The notes: generated by a model not told the origin, from the sequence alone. 64,000 nt of DNA from Plectrocnemia conspersa (GCA_009617715.1 VTFK01000042.1:248001-312000); one strand, 5' to 3'. Counted from the first letter of the stretch, positions 35,746 to 47,900 are shown. A program made the numbers and translations.

Positions 35746-36539
35746 TATTATATTAATAAAATACTATTTAATAAAGAAAAAAATATATTTAATATATTCG
35801 CCAGCAATTACTGCCCAATATTTTTTTTAAAATGCAGCGCGATTAATTAATTCGGCATTTTTTTTAAGGAAAATAGCAGTTTATTATCATAACATTTACG
35901 CACTTCACAGATTATAAGTAAAATTTTCTGATTTTTTTCGCTGCATCTTTGCAATTTATGTACCTAAAATGATACTTAAAATCATTTTTTGTCACACACA
36001 CAAAACATTTTTAGAAGCAGTTAATTTGTAATATAAATCTTTCAAATTGTTTTAAATTAACTAGATATACTATGTATGAGATATGTATATCAGTGATCCA
36101 CAATATTTTTTAACTGTTAGTCAGTTTTGGTTTGTGAATCAATGGTATTTTAATAAAAATGTAAAACTTTTAGTATATTTTATATATAAATATAAAAAGT
36201 TAAAAATCTCATATTTAAATATATATTTTTTAAAGAATTTGTTATCCTGATTAATCAGAGAGCTGTGTATTATAAAATTATATTTTTTATAAAAAAAATA
36301 TGTTTAGCTTTCAAACTATTTTTTTAAATATTTTTGGTCGTGCTCAAAATTTTTTCATCAACTGTTATTTTACTTTAATGTTTATTTTTCAATGAACCCC
36401 CATTTATGGTTATTATAATTTTTTGTTGTACTGTATAACATAAACTGCTGAAAATATCGAACCAATTTAACAGCTTAGTGTGAAAATTTTGTATATTTTG
36501 CTGAATTTAGATCTTGGGGCGCAAAATTAGTATTGGAGT
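35746..36539. other. AT-rich non-coding DNA
   Basis: Nothing recognised; poly-T tracts and TATA-rich runs only. Confidence 0.5.
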
Positions 36540-37370
36540 CTAACACATGCGCTTGTTTATTTCTAATAGAAGTATGCTTCATATTGTATTCAAACGGTAA
36601 ATAAAAACTGGTTGGGTAGTTTTTGTTCAATAGCGAACACATTTATACACATTGATAAACAAAGCTATACTATCGGAAAGGGATCACTACGTGTCACTAT
36701 GTCTAATGAATTCAATACCTCTCTACCCTACTATTCAACGAGCTATGTAGGTAAAACAACTCAACTTGCTCTCTTTACCATTAATACGCCCGACAAAAAT
36801 TGAGCTCCCCTATCCGATAATGACTAAATTCGTCTCCATTAGTAGGCATCGCAAGCGCTTCGAATCAGGATGATACGAATTTCAAATGATGAGCGACTAA
36901 CAGCACACCTAGTTGCAGAATTGTCGATTGGTGCACAACAGCTACACCTACGTCCACTTCTATCCAATTACATAATAGCCTCTGATCGCCCGGCCACCGG
37001 GTGGCTCAAAACGTACACTCGAATAATGAAAATAATTGGATAAAAATGAGCACGACCGAAGTCGACCTTGTTGCGTGTCTCCAAGTATTAGTCGCGTGAC
37101 TTATGGTACACCCGGTAGTCGGCTGCAGCACGCATCCCCTCTTTATCTGTCACTTTGGCAGCACGAGATGAGCGAACATTTGAGAACCGGTCGACGGCCA
37201 CTTTTTGCTCACATTTATATGATATGTGTATTCAAATTTATGCATATTGATTTTGAGAATGGCTGCAGTTAGTTGCGTAGGAGAATCCGCGAGTGTGCTA
37301 CGCAAATATGAGAATCTGGCGCTTTTGAAAAAACAAGACTGCACGTGACAGAATAATAATAAATTGAGTA
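36540..37370. other. GC-richer candidate conserved block
   Basis: One of the longest blocks of near-balanced composition, with CpGs (GATCGCCCGGCCACCGGGTG near 36,986, containing a CCCGG...CCGGG inverted repeat, and GAACCGGTCGACGGCC near 37,184). Short open frames occur on both strands (for example SLRVTMSNEFNTSLPYYS in 36612-36803) without recognised similarity. It may be regulatory DNA or an unannotated exon. Confidence 0.3.
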
Positions 37371-37570
37371 TCGTTCAACTTGAAATTTATTCACGTGTAT
37401 TAGTTATGTACTAATTTTTAAACCGCATGGTATGTACCTACATGTTTTCAGATATTATTTTTACTGTGGTATATTCAAAAAGTATAGGTACAAAATCCAG
37501 AAAATATTTCTAAGCTCATCTAATTTGTATATTGTACTTTTAAAACAACCCTATATTTTTAATCAATGAG

Positions 37571-37718
37571 CGTGTGCCTGAGAACTTATTTCTTGCTTTA
37601 ATGTAAGTCTATTGATAGCTCTATTTGTCAACACCCAGCGCTCGCAATGATTCAGATAGCATAATCCTCATGAAAGGTCGCATTAAATAAACTTTAATTA
37701 GATACATTATAAATATTC
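37571..37718 (+). repeat. Interspersed repeat Z, copy at 37.6 kb
   Basis: It is the partner of 33013-33160 in the same orientation and the best-preserved copy at its right end (CTCATGAAAGGTCGCATTAA). Family unknown. Confidence 0.65.
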
Positions 37719-38279
37719 ATATTATTTTGCTAAAATCCAATTACTGTATTCCTACTTCAGAAAAAGATTTCAGTATTTTTTTGTGACAAAAACATATGAT
37801 AAAAAAAATGTTTATTTAGATATTACTTACTATTAATTTTATTGTGACTGCTTTCTATAAAAAAGATTTTTATAGAAAATCTTACACCAAATATACTGTG
37901 TATTTGCTTGCGTCTTGTTTGAGTAGATATGGATTTGCAGCAATAAAATGCTGAGAATCTTTAATAGATTTTTTTAAATATTTTTATTGGATCTTTACGA
38001 GTCAAGTAAAACTTTTAAAATATTATGTTCCGAGATCTGTTGTTCTATTAACTAAATTAAGTTGAAATGCTAATTTACATACTTGAATCTGTCATTATAT
38101 TATTCAGTTAAAAAATCTATTACAGCTGCACATTTTTCAAATGAAAATGTTCATCCAAAATTTATTTTTTAGGAAAATATTTTTTTCAATGCCTGGATTT
38201 TTTATTAAAATACTTAGTCTATAAAACCTTAGATTTTCTACCCCTGATTTAATTTCATCAGTTTATAACAGTTTTACAT

Positions 38280-38806
38280 GTGGCCGTACAATTTGTGCAT
38301 AATAAATATTTGTACTGCCTGTCGCGTAGTCTTGAAGTCGTATCGAAAATCAGGTTGAATTCAGGTGACTACTTTATTTAGACTTGGTCGGATGGTCAAA
38401 AAATGCGATCTTCTAAGGGCTGATTCAGTAGATTCGTAATAGTATCACATAGTGCGAATTCAGCTTAAGTTTAGTTTATTCCAAGTTGAAAGCGAAGTGG
38501 TACGGCAGTGTTCATATAAACCCTTGAGAATTGATGACGGTTAGAGGCTAATTTTACAACGTATTTATGTAGCAAAACATTATTGACCGCTTTCGTTGCC
38601 ATTAGGACCAAACTAGCAATGTGACGCAATGGATAGTACACAACCATTGCTTTTTTAGCATGGCGCCATCATTCTAAACAAGGACTTAATTTTTTGTGTA
38701 CTACTTTTTACCTACTATAATTTTGCTTTAAATAAATAAGTAATGCTCGCTGCCTTACCGATATTTTAGAATATGCTCTAGGGTACAAAAAGGTTGGGAA
38801 CCCCTG
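38280..38806. mobile_element. Repeat X ending in a hAT-like terminus
   Basis: The right end, AAAAAGGTTGGGAACCCCTG at 38787-38806, is a typical hAT terminus (reverse complement CAGGGGTTCCCAACC), followed by a possible 8 bp target, CTTTAAGC. The segment from 38280 to about 38,650 is repeated at 52230-52530 and partly at 56181-56300. Shared words include GAAGTCGTATCGAAAATC / GAGTCGTATCAAAGATC, CAGTAGATT, TAGTGCGAATT and CTTTCGTTG.CATTA / CTTTGTTGTTGGTATTA. No left hAT end or transposase was identified, so linking repeat X to this terminus is inference. Confidence 0.5.
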
Positions 38807-38899
38807 CTTTAAGCAATGTCGCTGATTCAAAGCGAAAGCAGGTCCTTTGTTAATGTTACTTTTGTATTAAAATCTGACCATCATTACTTATTTTTTTAG

Positions 38900-38955
38900 C
38901 CTTTCGTTGTAACCTGACAGGCGTAAGCCCAATGCATTACAATGGCGGTAAATCT
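38900..38955 (-). repeat. SINE-like repeat core, inverted copy
   Basis: The reverse complement reads ATTGTAATGCATTGGGCTTA, then CGCCTGTCAGGTTACAACG. It matches the cores at 33730 and 48969. Only the core is present. Confidence 0.6.
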
Positions 38956-39367
38956 GTAGAACTGATATAATAATGAATATTTACAAGTAAGTATTAACCA
39001 CCAGATAGTATTTTAAAACAGTTTTAAATTATTAATATTTGTTTAATAGAGGGTTAATCATGTCTCCCGTTCGATATTATTATCGTCTTGTAATAATGCC
39101 TGAAACAATTTATAGTTTTTAAATAGTTTAATCGATATGGTACAATTTATGGATCTGTTTGCGACAAAAAATGATTATTTCTGAATATTTTTAAAAGTTC
39201 TCTAATCATTTAATACCCATTAAAACTATTGTTTTTTTTTTTAATTTTTAATCAATTTGTTCACCAGTGACAATCGGATCACTTTCAACTAATTTCTTCG
39301 TCATAAATAGTATTGTTTAGCTTTCAACTCTTTTGTTGATGATAAATTCAGGAAGTTGCTTCAATTC

Positions 39368-39415
39368 TTTTGCACAAAATAAATGGATCAATTTTGCACA
39401 AAATAAATGGATCAA
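39368..39415 (+). repeat. Perfect 24 bp tandem duplication
   Basis: Two identical units of TTTTGCACAAAATAAATGGATCAA lie head to tail (39368-39391, 39392-39415). Perfect identity implies a recent replication-slippage event in otherwise old AT-rich DNA. Confidence 0.95.
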
Positions 39416-41690
39416 TCAACGGCCATTTTAAATCAACCATTCTGCATGATTAAGTTTTAAGGATATAGTTTATTTGGTTTTTTTTCCAACTGATTGTTCA
39501 TAAAGTCGCTTCAAATTATTTTCTTAATAAATCCAAGACACTAAAATTCTTTCTTTTGACTAAAACTTAGTTTTTTTTCCATGATTAGAGGGTTGTTTTA
39601 ATGCTATATTACTTACAAACAAATAGCTCTTTTTGAAAAAAACTGCAATTAATGACATGCAGCTGGATATTTTCTAAATTAAAAAAAAAACTTGCTTCTA
39701 AAATAACCCGATATTTTTTTGCACTTATAGATAAAAGGTCAAATGTATGTTAACTGAAATAATTGAAATAGTCACTGAACTTTTTTGATGTATTTTATTT
39801 AATAATAAAATATTTTTTTTAAAGCCATTTATTTTAAAATAAAAATAAAACAACTGTAAAATATATTGAATTTATGCATTTTTTACAGTTTGTCCTAAAA
39901 ATAAAACATTTTTAAAATAAATTTTTCTTTAATATGTTACATCTTTTTCTAAAGGCTAGTATTGAACTTTTGTGTTTTTTTTCATAGCATATGTATAAAT
40001 CTCATGTGCATTTAAGACAATGCTGTTTTATGGGCTAGATGTACGTGAAAATATGCGAAAGTCAAAATGAATAATCATGTTCATTGATTAATTGAGCAAA
40101 ACTAAACAACTTACTAACTTAAATAAAACTTTGCTTTGTTTTATTATAGTTTTAATTGAATGCAATTTTTTTTACAACAATAAAATCAAGCGTCAATATT
40201 CAGTGGATTTTAGAAATACAATATAAATTATTAATTTATTTTACTTTACAAGTCAATAGGAACTAAAATTTCCCATGTAAAAGTACTTAATATATTTATT
40301 TTTTTAAAAAAGTAATAATTTATATTAATCGAACTCTGAAATTATTTAATTTTAAACCGGAAAATCGATACTTTATCAACTTTCATTGATTGAGTATTTT
40401 TACTTTAACTATATCCGGTTAAAGTATTATCACCGATTAAAATATGTGAATTCGATTCAAACATCATTCGACCGGAAAAGGTTAATAGGTGTTTTATATT
40501 TTTTTACTCTCATGTATAAATCAAATTTATATTCAGCGGATTTCCAAAACGTGTTTAAATGTCATTTTGATTATTATTAAAACTGATTTGAATATTCATT
40601 GGAATTATTATAGTTTTTATTCGTTTGCACTTTTCTAGAACTTCTTGGCTTTTAATCAGAAATACTTGGCCATCGCTGCATTCAGGTCTAATAATAATAA
40701 ATAAATTCAGCAGCTGCGTTCGATTGTTGCTGCTGCGGATGTCTAAAAAATGATATAATAACGCTGTACGCTATATAAAAATACCTCGTATAATTATATG
40801 CTAATGGTTAAAATATATTATAAAACGCGTTTGCATACATGTAATATAAACACAAGAAGGTAATAAAAGTGCGAGCGCATGACAAAATAAAAAATCTCCT
40901 ATGAAATCATTGCACGCTTCCCATCTCCGATCACGCAATTGGAAAAACCCTGACAGTCGTGACAGGCTATGTGAAATATTAGCAGCTTCCGTGTCCTGTT
41001 TTTTAAGCTTTCGCATGATTAAAAGGTTAAAAAAATGTATATTAATTCCATTGAACAAAGTTAAAACGGCGGTAACAAATTGCACTTTATTAAAAAAAAA
41101 ATATATTAATAATATTGCTGTTAGTAAAATAATCAATTATGTTTTCGACAGTTTGACAGGTGTGTTAAATGATCAAATTACTATTTAATAACTGTGTGAA
41201 TGGTGTGTTCTCTAATGTGTTTAACAACGTATTAGTAACTGTTACAGCGCCAAGTCTGTGTTTTTTTTTATATAATATTTCGCCTAATAGACATCGTTAT
41301 AAAAAAGATTTGTCAAATCAAGAATCACTCACATATGTTTTACTATTAGTTGTCTTTGTGTGATCTATATTTTTGTGTCTGCAATTTTGCAAAAAGCTGC
41401 TAAAAATTCAATGAATTTAATCTATTTAATATTTTTTTTTTACATACATGCAAAAATAATAAATAATAAAATATTTAAATTTCATATATATGAATAAAAT
41501 AGTTAGTTCAAGTTTGACTTATGAACAACTTTGCATTATAACTTTTTTTCACGCTTAGTTATTCTTCAAACAATTCTTATATTTTAAGATCTTTGAAAAT
41601 GTGATTAAAGTTGTCTAGATATTTATCTTAAATTGCATAATATAATAATGAAAAAACATACCGCGTTGAATATGGTTGTACATGACAAAT
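39416..41690. other. AT-rich non-coding DNA
   Basis: No gene recognised. A GC-richer patch at about 40,855-41,010 has open frames on both strands (minus strand RLSGFFQLRDRRWEACNDF) without known similarity. Confidence 0.45.
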
Positions 41691-42240
41691 TTATCAAGTG
41701 AAAGCCAATAGGCTGAAATTCCAAACTGTCATCGAATCGGTCAATTTAATATGTACACATAGTACAGTTTGTGTGTGTTGAGTGGAAAAAGCCCACAATT
41801 TTCACGAGCGATGATGAATTGCCCACTTGTTGATCCGGTGGATGCGGGCAAAACGATACACGCATTTAAATCGAATTAACCAAATTTCACGCCACAAACG
41901 CTTATGGGTATATGAATCAAGCGAGTCTGGTATATCGGGCTTATCGTGTTGGTATGGTGGCGATTGGTTCTAGATAAGGAGTTTCGCGGAAAAGAGTGGT
42001 GTGAGACATTTGATTGGACCAAACAAAAATGTATGTGATGTTATGTAAGATAGCAAGGACGCAGAAGTTCTTGGGAGTCAGTCGATATTGGAAGACTCTT
42101 TTGATATCCATAAATTTGTGTGATTGTAAAGGTTGTGCGCTTTGCGAAGTAGTGATATAAATAAGTCATATGAAGTTCAGTGAAGATTGAAGGAAGTTAG
42201 ATGTTGAATTGAATATAGTTCAATATGACTTTAGAAGTAA
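41690..42240 (+). promoter_or_regulatory. Possible promoter and first exon
   Basis: A GC-richer block carries two TCAGT initiator words (central A at 42080 and 42179) and TATAAATA at 42156-42163, 23 bases before the second initiator, slightly close for a TATA box. An ATG at 42225 reads Met-Thr-Leu-Glu and then meets GTAAGC (42237), a usable splice donor. Without splicing the frame runs 34 codons (MTLEVSKVLKYVFTSDVRKV...). A four-codon upstream frame starts at 42201. This would be a short 5' exon of a plus-strand gene, but no downstream exon is identified. Speculative. Confidence 0.25.
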
Positions 42241-43479
42241 GCAAAGTTTTAAAATATGTATTTACGAGCGATGTTCGGAAAGTCCTGAAAAGATTTATAA
42301 TACATTTTATTTTTAACATAGTCACTTAATGAATTCGGAAATTATTTTATTGATTCTAATATCTGATAAAACATATAGGCCGGTGTCGATTTTATCAGCA
42401 CCAGCCAAAGTATTCATAATCATACTTTATTATGCTTCAAACCAAGTCCAATCCATATTTAATCATTCAAAAGCATGGTATTCGAGTATCGAAAGATCTT
42501 ATTTGTTGTTTTAATTGTGACGAAAAAACTCGATATATGATGCTTTTACATTGCTTTTAAAAAATATTGTCATGCCTTTATTTTTATATGAAATGATTAA
42601 AAACTTTAAATCATACTTATTAAATATGTTCAATATGAGCAACACAAGTCGTCTGAATATATTATTTATTTATTTTATTAATTTATTTAGCTAATATAAT
42701 AAATTTAAACTAAACATTACATAATATAAACTTTAACAAAAAATAAAAAAATATAATTAATTATTAATGCACGGATGTGTTTCTTTATTCCATTTAGGAA
42801 ACCCACTACATTTGTATTTTTGCGGATTGTCCTAGAAATATTATTATATAAATTCACATTTCCATACATAATTCCCCTGGCCGTAATCATTTTCTCATAC
42901 CTGACTATCCTTATATTGTCTCTTTTTCTAGTATTAAATCATATTTATTTCTTATCAAAACTTATTTAACTTTTATTTTTCAACTTATAAGTAAATACTA
43001 ATAACTTTTTCAACTTATAAGTATTTTTTTCTAATTTATTAAACATATCTAATACTGTTACACAATAATTAAAATGGGGCTAAATAATAATATTTTTTTT
43101 TTAATTTTCTTGTTTATATTTAACATATTTTTTATCTTGGATAATATACCTATTTTTCTATTATTTTTTTAATAAATATTTAATATTATCAACTATTTCA
43201 ATATCTATAATTTCTTTAGATTATAATCTCGATTATTGATATTAATAAAATTACTTGTTCCCGACGATTTTAAAGTAATCATTAAAATAGATTTTATTGA
43301 GAATTGTATTGTATTAAAATTTAAGCGTGGTTATCTGCTAATAAATTATAATTATATGACATATGCTGTAAAAAAAACACTACTTTGATTGGATTATAAA
43401 AAAATATATAATATGTTTCATTGCACAGGTAAATGATTTTGGTGTTCTATTTCAAGAAGATGACAAATTATATTAGTAT
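42241..43479. other. AT-rich non-coding DNA
   Basis: No gene recognised. The 18-base word TTTTTCAACTTATAAGTA occurs twice 30 bases apart (42976 and 43006), a minor direct repeat. Confidence 0.45.
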
Positions 43480-43641
43480 CAGGCGCGTACGATGAGATTC
43501 TCTTTCGCTCGCTCGCTCGCGTGCTATGTGAGAGATAAGGGCGTGCGTTACATGCGTTCCGCACGCCCACTTCTTCTCATTCACTCTCGTCAGTTAACAC
43601 GCGAGCGAGCGAAAGAGAATGTATCTCACCATACGCGCCTG
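43480..43641. mobile_element. 162 bp nested-hairpin MITE, probably hAT-like
   Basis: The outer inverted repeats are about 43 bp. The left end reads CAGGCGCGTACGATGAGA, continuing TTCTCTTTCGCTCGCTCGC. The reverse complement of the right end reads CAGGCGCGTATGGTGAGATA, continuing CATTCTCTTTCGCTCGCTCGC. Inside is a second perfect 9 bp inverted repeat, GGGCGTGCG (43539-43547) with CGCACGCCC (43560-43568). Flanks ATTAGTAT and TTTATTAT agree at 6 of 8 positions, compatible with an 8 bp duplication. Very GC- and CpG-rich, non-coding. Confidence 0.8.
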
Positions 43642-44668
43642 TTTATTATACAGAAAACACATTAAATTAAATTGTGATACGTATCAATTGAGTAGCTCGA
43701 GGGAATTGTGTGCCTTATATAATCACTTGAGTATGTTTCTTTAACCTGGTTGCCAAATAATGCAACCGACTTACTTTTAATAGAAGGTTTCTCGCGAGGG
43801 AATGTAAATAAAATCTATATTTATTTCCTATACAATTCCTACAAAATATGTTGAGATATGATTCGATATACAAGTTTCAAAAAGAACAATTGTTCAACTT
43901 TTTCATCATATCGAAAAGTATTAATTTTTTCTCATCAAGATACTCGTAGTTAATGGACGCATTGTGGTCTTGCCATTATTATATATAATTTATTTTTTAT
44001 GTATATTGACGTAAAGCTGGTATGCACTATATACGTATTTAAATAAATAAAAAACATAGTTGCTGTTGAATTTCAGCAGACGTTTTGACATACTTACGTT
44101 AAACCTGAACCTAACAAGATTATAATTTTCCACAGCCATTTTGTTATCAAAACTGTTATCATAACGTCGATTAGAAAACGCTTTAATTTTACTATTCCTG
44201 TATCTTATACGTACATATTTTGATTATTATCAATGACATTTAATTAATTTGTTGCTATCAAACAATTTTTCTTTCAATAACATTATCTAACTAAGCATGT
44301 TTACAGAAAAATAAAGAACAAACGGATCGTAACATTAATAACAAAAGTCCTCAAATCTTATCTATGTAAAAAAATGGGTCAAAACATTTTATGTTAAAAT
44401 TGCGTAAAGGTCCAGTGTAATTGAATAATATATTTAAAACCATAATTATATTAAGATTATATTAATTTAAAACCCATACAAAAGGCAGCTAGACATGCTC
44501 TTAAAATTTCCAATGACTTTATTTGGCGTAATATCAAATAAACGACTCCCATGTATTTAAAATCGGTCAGCAACTCGAACTCGCAACTGCCCTATATTAT
44601 GAAATTCTGTTTATCTATGTATATATTGTATAAGTTTATTGAACTAGAACCCTACGAAAACATGCATA
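43642..44668. other. AT-rich non-coding DNA
   Basis: No gene or repeat recognised. Confidence 0.45.
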
Positions 44669-46000
44669 CAGGAAACCCCAAACTTTTTAAGAACTTTAAA
44701 ATGCTTGGCGGGCCCATTTAAAAAATCCCATAATGCTAAAAAATCATGAAAATTTACAGAATCAAAATATTTTTTTATTAGAATTAATTTTCACATTTTT
44801 TAATTGACACTAAAATATGATATAGAAAACAATAATGTGAAGAGTGTGCTTATTTCATGGAACTATTTTTTTAATATTAGGGTTTAAATTTGTTACAATT
44901 TGTAAAAAATGTACAAATCAATTATGCACGTTCGATTTTTTGATTTGATATGCTTCATTCTAAAAAACATCTGTTCGCAAATAATAAATGTTACAAAATA
45001 TTGATTTAATTTTTTTGCATTGTATTTTATCTTAGGAAAATAGCTCTCCTCTAAAATATAATAGAACTTGATTAGATTTTCATTCTTTAATATTAATTTC
45101 ATGCTATTATTCGCCTGAAGATCAATTAACTCTAATTGTTGTTTATAATTGTATCGAAAGACTTTTAATTTGTCACTAAATCTGAAAAGCGGGCTGTAAA
45201 AGTTTTTTTGTAGAGATTCGATATTTTTAATAAAATTTTCTTTTGAAAGATGTCATGTTTATTGTTTTTAAAAAAAATTGAGGTTTTCTTTAAAATAAAT
45301 CTAATTTCGTTTCTTAAGCATTTACTGTATAATATAAATCACAATCAAGTTTATGTCACCCTTAGATGTTCTTAGATAGCAGTTAAAAAAGCGAGAGAAC
45401 ACATGTTTCGGTACATGTCATAATTTCTCGATCATAAATACGTCAATTTTGAGATCAAAAAATCGCTTTAACACATTTCCGCGATTCAACCACCTCACTT
45501 CAGTTTGGTACAACAAATCACTGTTTTCAGCCTAAATAATTTCAAGAAAAGCTTTGAATTGACGATGATTAAGACCGGTCTTGCAAATAAAATTTATTGT
45601 TGATATTACGACGCACATGACTGAATCTGCTGCCGAAAAATTTCTATACAAAGCTTGATGATGAATTATACAGTGAAATTGCATTGGGTTTTTTATATCA
45701 TTTTCAAACTTTTTAACGCTGCTAGTTTTTTAGTTTTATTTTCACCGAGGATATAAATTATTACCTGAACTTTATGACTAGAGTGCAATGGAAAATGCGT
45801 GAAGTCGAGAACTTTTTCTTTGAGTTGTTCCTTCACATTCTCTCCTTCATATATATCTTCAAGTATTCTTGTAAGTTGTTGCAGACTGCTGCAAAACTTT
45901 TAACTATTTCAGAACATATTTCTTCGGGCATAGCTAAATTAATCCGTTTAGCAAAATCACCATTATTGAACGGTCTTCAGTCTTCGGCTTTAATTTAGGA
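44669..46000 (-). mobile_element. Decayed hAT element with one terminus
   Basis: CAGGAAACCCCAAACTTTTT at 44669 resembles the hAT terminus CAGNGGTTCCCAAACTTTTT, and the sequence just inside it (GCTTGGCGGGCCC) is also typical. The flanking 8 bases are CATGCATA. The transposase relic reads leftward toward this end, which would therefore be the 3' terminus. The opposite terminus beyond 46,000 was not found. Confidence 0.65.
44893..45985 (-). pseudogene. hAT transposase relic (GTF2IRD2/ZBED-like)
   Basis: Minus-strand segments follow this hAT group in order. The N-terminal part reads NNGDFAKRINLAMPEEICSE (about 45,795-45,985; family PFTDGEFVKKC...EICPEK). The catalytic core reads QFHCIIHHQALYRNF, NFICKTGLNHRQFKAFLE and LLYQTEVRWLNRGNVLKRFF (45418-45717; family LHCIIHQQALC, NFIRARGLNHRQFKALLE, DLLYHTEVRWLSRGKVLQRFF). 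The C-terminal part reads QLELIDLQANNSMK and FIICEQMFFRMKHIKSKNRT (44893-45225; family MELIDLQCD, YLCEQLFSRMKHIKSKTRT). Stops, frame changes and a gap between the first two segments show inactivity. The intact enzyme performs cut-and-paste transposition. A plus-strand open frame over 45774-45998 is its shadow. Confidence 0.9.
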
Positions 46001-46594
46001 AACTAACTTTTAAAAATATTTATACAAATGCTGTGTTAACTTTATGTGTTTTTTTGTTCTTAATTCTCCTTGATATTGTGTCGTGGTGTAATAACGTTTT
46101 AAGTTATATTATATTCTTTAAATATATAAGTATCATACACAAAAAATAGTTATTGACTACTGTTATATGTATTTAATACGCGACATTTCTTTATTCTTCA
46201 TTTATGTTAGGGTCACTAAAATATAAACAATAAATTAATTTTTAACGGTGACTAATTTTTAATAAATCCTCCCAATGTTTGTTCATAAGAATGACTTATA
46301 ACACTGCTTCTTAATATTTTAATAGTCATGACTCATATTGCTTAGTTTATATAAAAAATATTATTCAAAAGTAAAATCAACACTAACTTACATCACACAC
46401 ATTATACAGAATTCAGATTAAGATGGGTTTACTAATAAGATGTGATTTATATTTTAATAAACTGCAATAAATAATAATATTGCGATCCACAGTTTATTTA
46501 TGAAACATTATGTGAAAATGTATTTCAGTTTGATTTCACTGAAATGATATATTTAATAAAATATTTTTGAGTTTTGAGTTTAAAATCAGGGCCA
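46001..46594. other. AT-rich non-coding DNA
   Basis: Nothing recognised. The upstream end of the hAT element may lie here. Confidence 0.4.
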
Positions 46595-47124
46595 TCATTT
46601 TAGCTTTTTCCGTGAAGGGAAGAGGGAGAAAGTTGGCCAGTCAAAGGTCGGCCAGTCAAATCTTTCATTAAATGACGTGCATTTTTTTTGGCCAAATACA
46701 AGGGAGGGGGGCAAAAACTCCCATGTTCCTGGAAAAAGCAAGTGCGACCGAATCGTTTCGACGTAGAAATCCAATGGGAACAACGTAGTACTAAAATGGA
46801 TTTCTACCACAAAAAAAACAATTATTTTTTTTAATTCATTTGAATTCTAGGTACATGAATATTTAGCATATTCCTGGAATAAATAAATGCTAGATTGTTC
46901 TTGAAAATCTGCACATTTTTCATCTTTTGCGATACGCATGATGAACGTGCGACGCTTTTTGCGTTTATGAGAGCTTGAAACGAAAACTTACGCAAAATGT
47001 GTTCCGGAATGTGCCAGAAATTGAGACGAAGCGTAAAGTTTGTGTCAAACATGCGATATAAAGATGATATTTCACGACGAACTATTGTTTTTTGAGGTAG
47101 TGAACATTTTTTAACGGATTTCAT
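46595..47124 (-). other. GC-richer block with two unrecognised frames and hairpins
   Basis: Two minus-strand frames (46595-46810, 71 codons; 46831-47124, 97 codons) lie in one block. The second is basic (LYRMFDTNFTLRLNFWHIPE, KSVARSSCVSQKMKNV) with no family match. A 15 bp near-tandem repeat, GGCCAGTCAAAGGTC / GGCCAGTCAAATCTT, lies near 46,635-46,663. A perfect 10 bp inverted repeat, TAGAAATCCA (46764-46773) / TGGATTTCTA (46797-46806), follows. It may be an unidentified mobile element. Confidence 0.25.
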
Positions 47125-47489
47125 TTTATTTTTTCTGGAAAAAATAGTTTATTGGATGAAATCAAAAGAGTTGAGGGGTGGAAGAAAAGCTAATATAACA
47201 TGTTAAGGCCCGTGTACGCACAAATGCGTCATTCGTATTTGTTTAAAAAATAAGCTCTAATTTATTTTAATACTCTAGGTTAATTATTATAATATTAAAA
47301 AAATAGTTTTGTATCACATACAGCGTGTTATTTTACGTATTAATTAATGCAATAATCTAATCGTATTGTTTATCTTGATTAATATATATGTATTACATAT
47401 CTGGAAAGCCTTTGACTTAACCTGCACTGTAATTTCTATATATTTATTATTATAATTTTATTATATACTCGTGTAAACAGACCTTTATG

Positions 47490-47900
47490 GACAGACTTGA
47501 GACACTTCCCGCTTTCGCAGCGCCGCGCCGCCGTGCAACCCAGCGCCTCTCAACCTTTTATTATCGTCGATAATTTTTATTATAATCATTCAACTGTGCG
47601 TGTCCGGCTCTGGGCGGCTGCACTCTGAAAAAAGCCGCCGGCGGCCTATTATTAAATTTTCGCCGGCGACCGTGACACTATTGCGGCCAATTGTGGGCGC
47701 GGGACGAGGGGAGGGTGCTCAGTCGATGACGTCACGGTCGCCCCCCGCGCCTCAGCCCCCCGGCGGGGCCCCTCGCGACCTCGGCCGAAACAATACCGAG
47801 ACGGCTGCGTGCATTTCGCGTTTGGCGATGATGCAACTATATTATGTGTGTAGGTGTGTATGTGCGTGTGTGCGTGTGTGTATGTATGTGTGTATAGAGA
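47490..47900. promoter_or_regulatory. CpG-dense island, candidate promoter or enhancer
   Basis: This is the most GC- and CpG-rich stretch in the window (GCAGCGCCGCGCCGCCGTGC near 47,518; CCGCCGGCGGCC near 47,635; CCCCCCGGCGGGGCCCC near 47,754). It contains a perfect CRE palindrome, TGACGTCA, at 47727-47734. It grades into a (GT)n/(GTAT)n microsatellite at about 47,846-47,896. A 135-codon plus-strand frame across it (Gly/Pro/Arg-rich, then Cys/Val from the GT repeat) looks composition-driven. A promoter or 5' UTR of a regulatory gene is the best reading. Confidence 0.4.

Noticed and set aside
45774..45998. 74-codon plus-strand frame.
   Set aside because: It is the antisense shadow of the hAT transposase relic.
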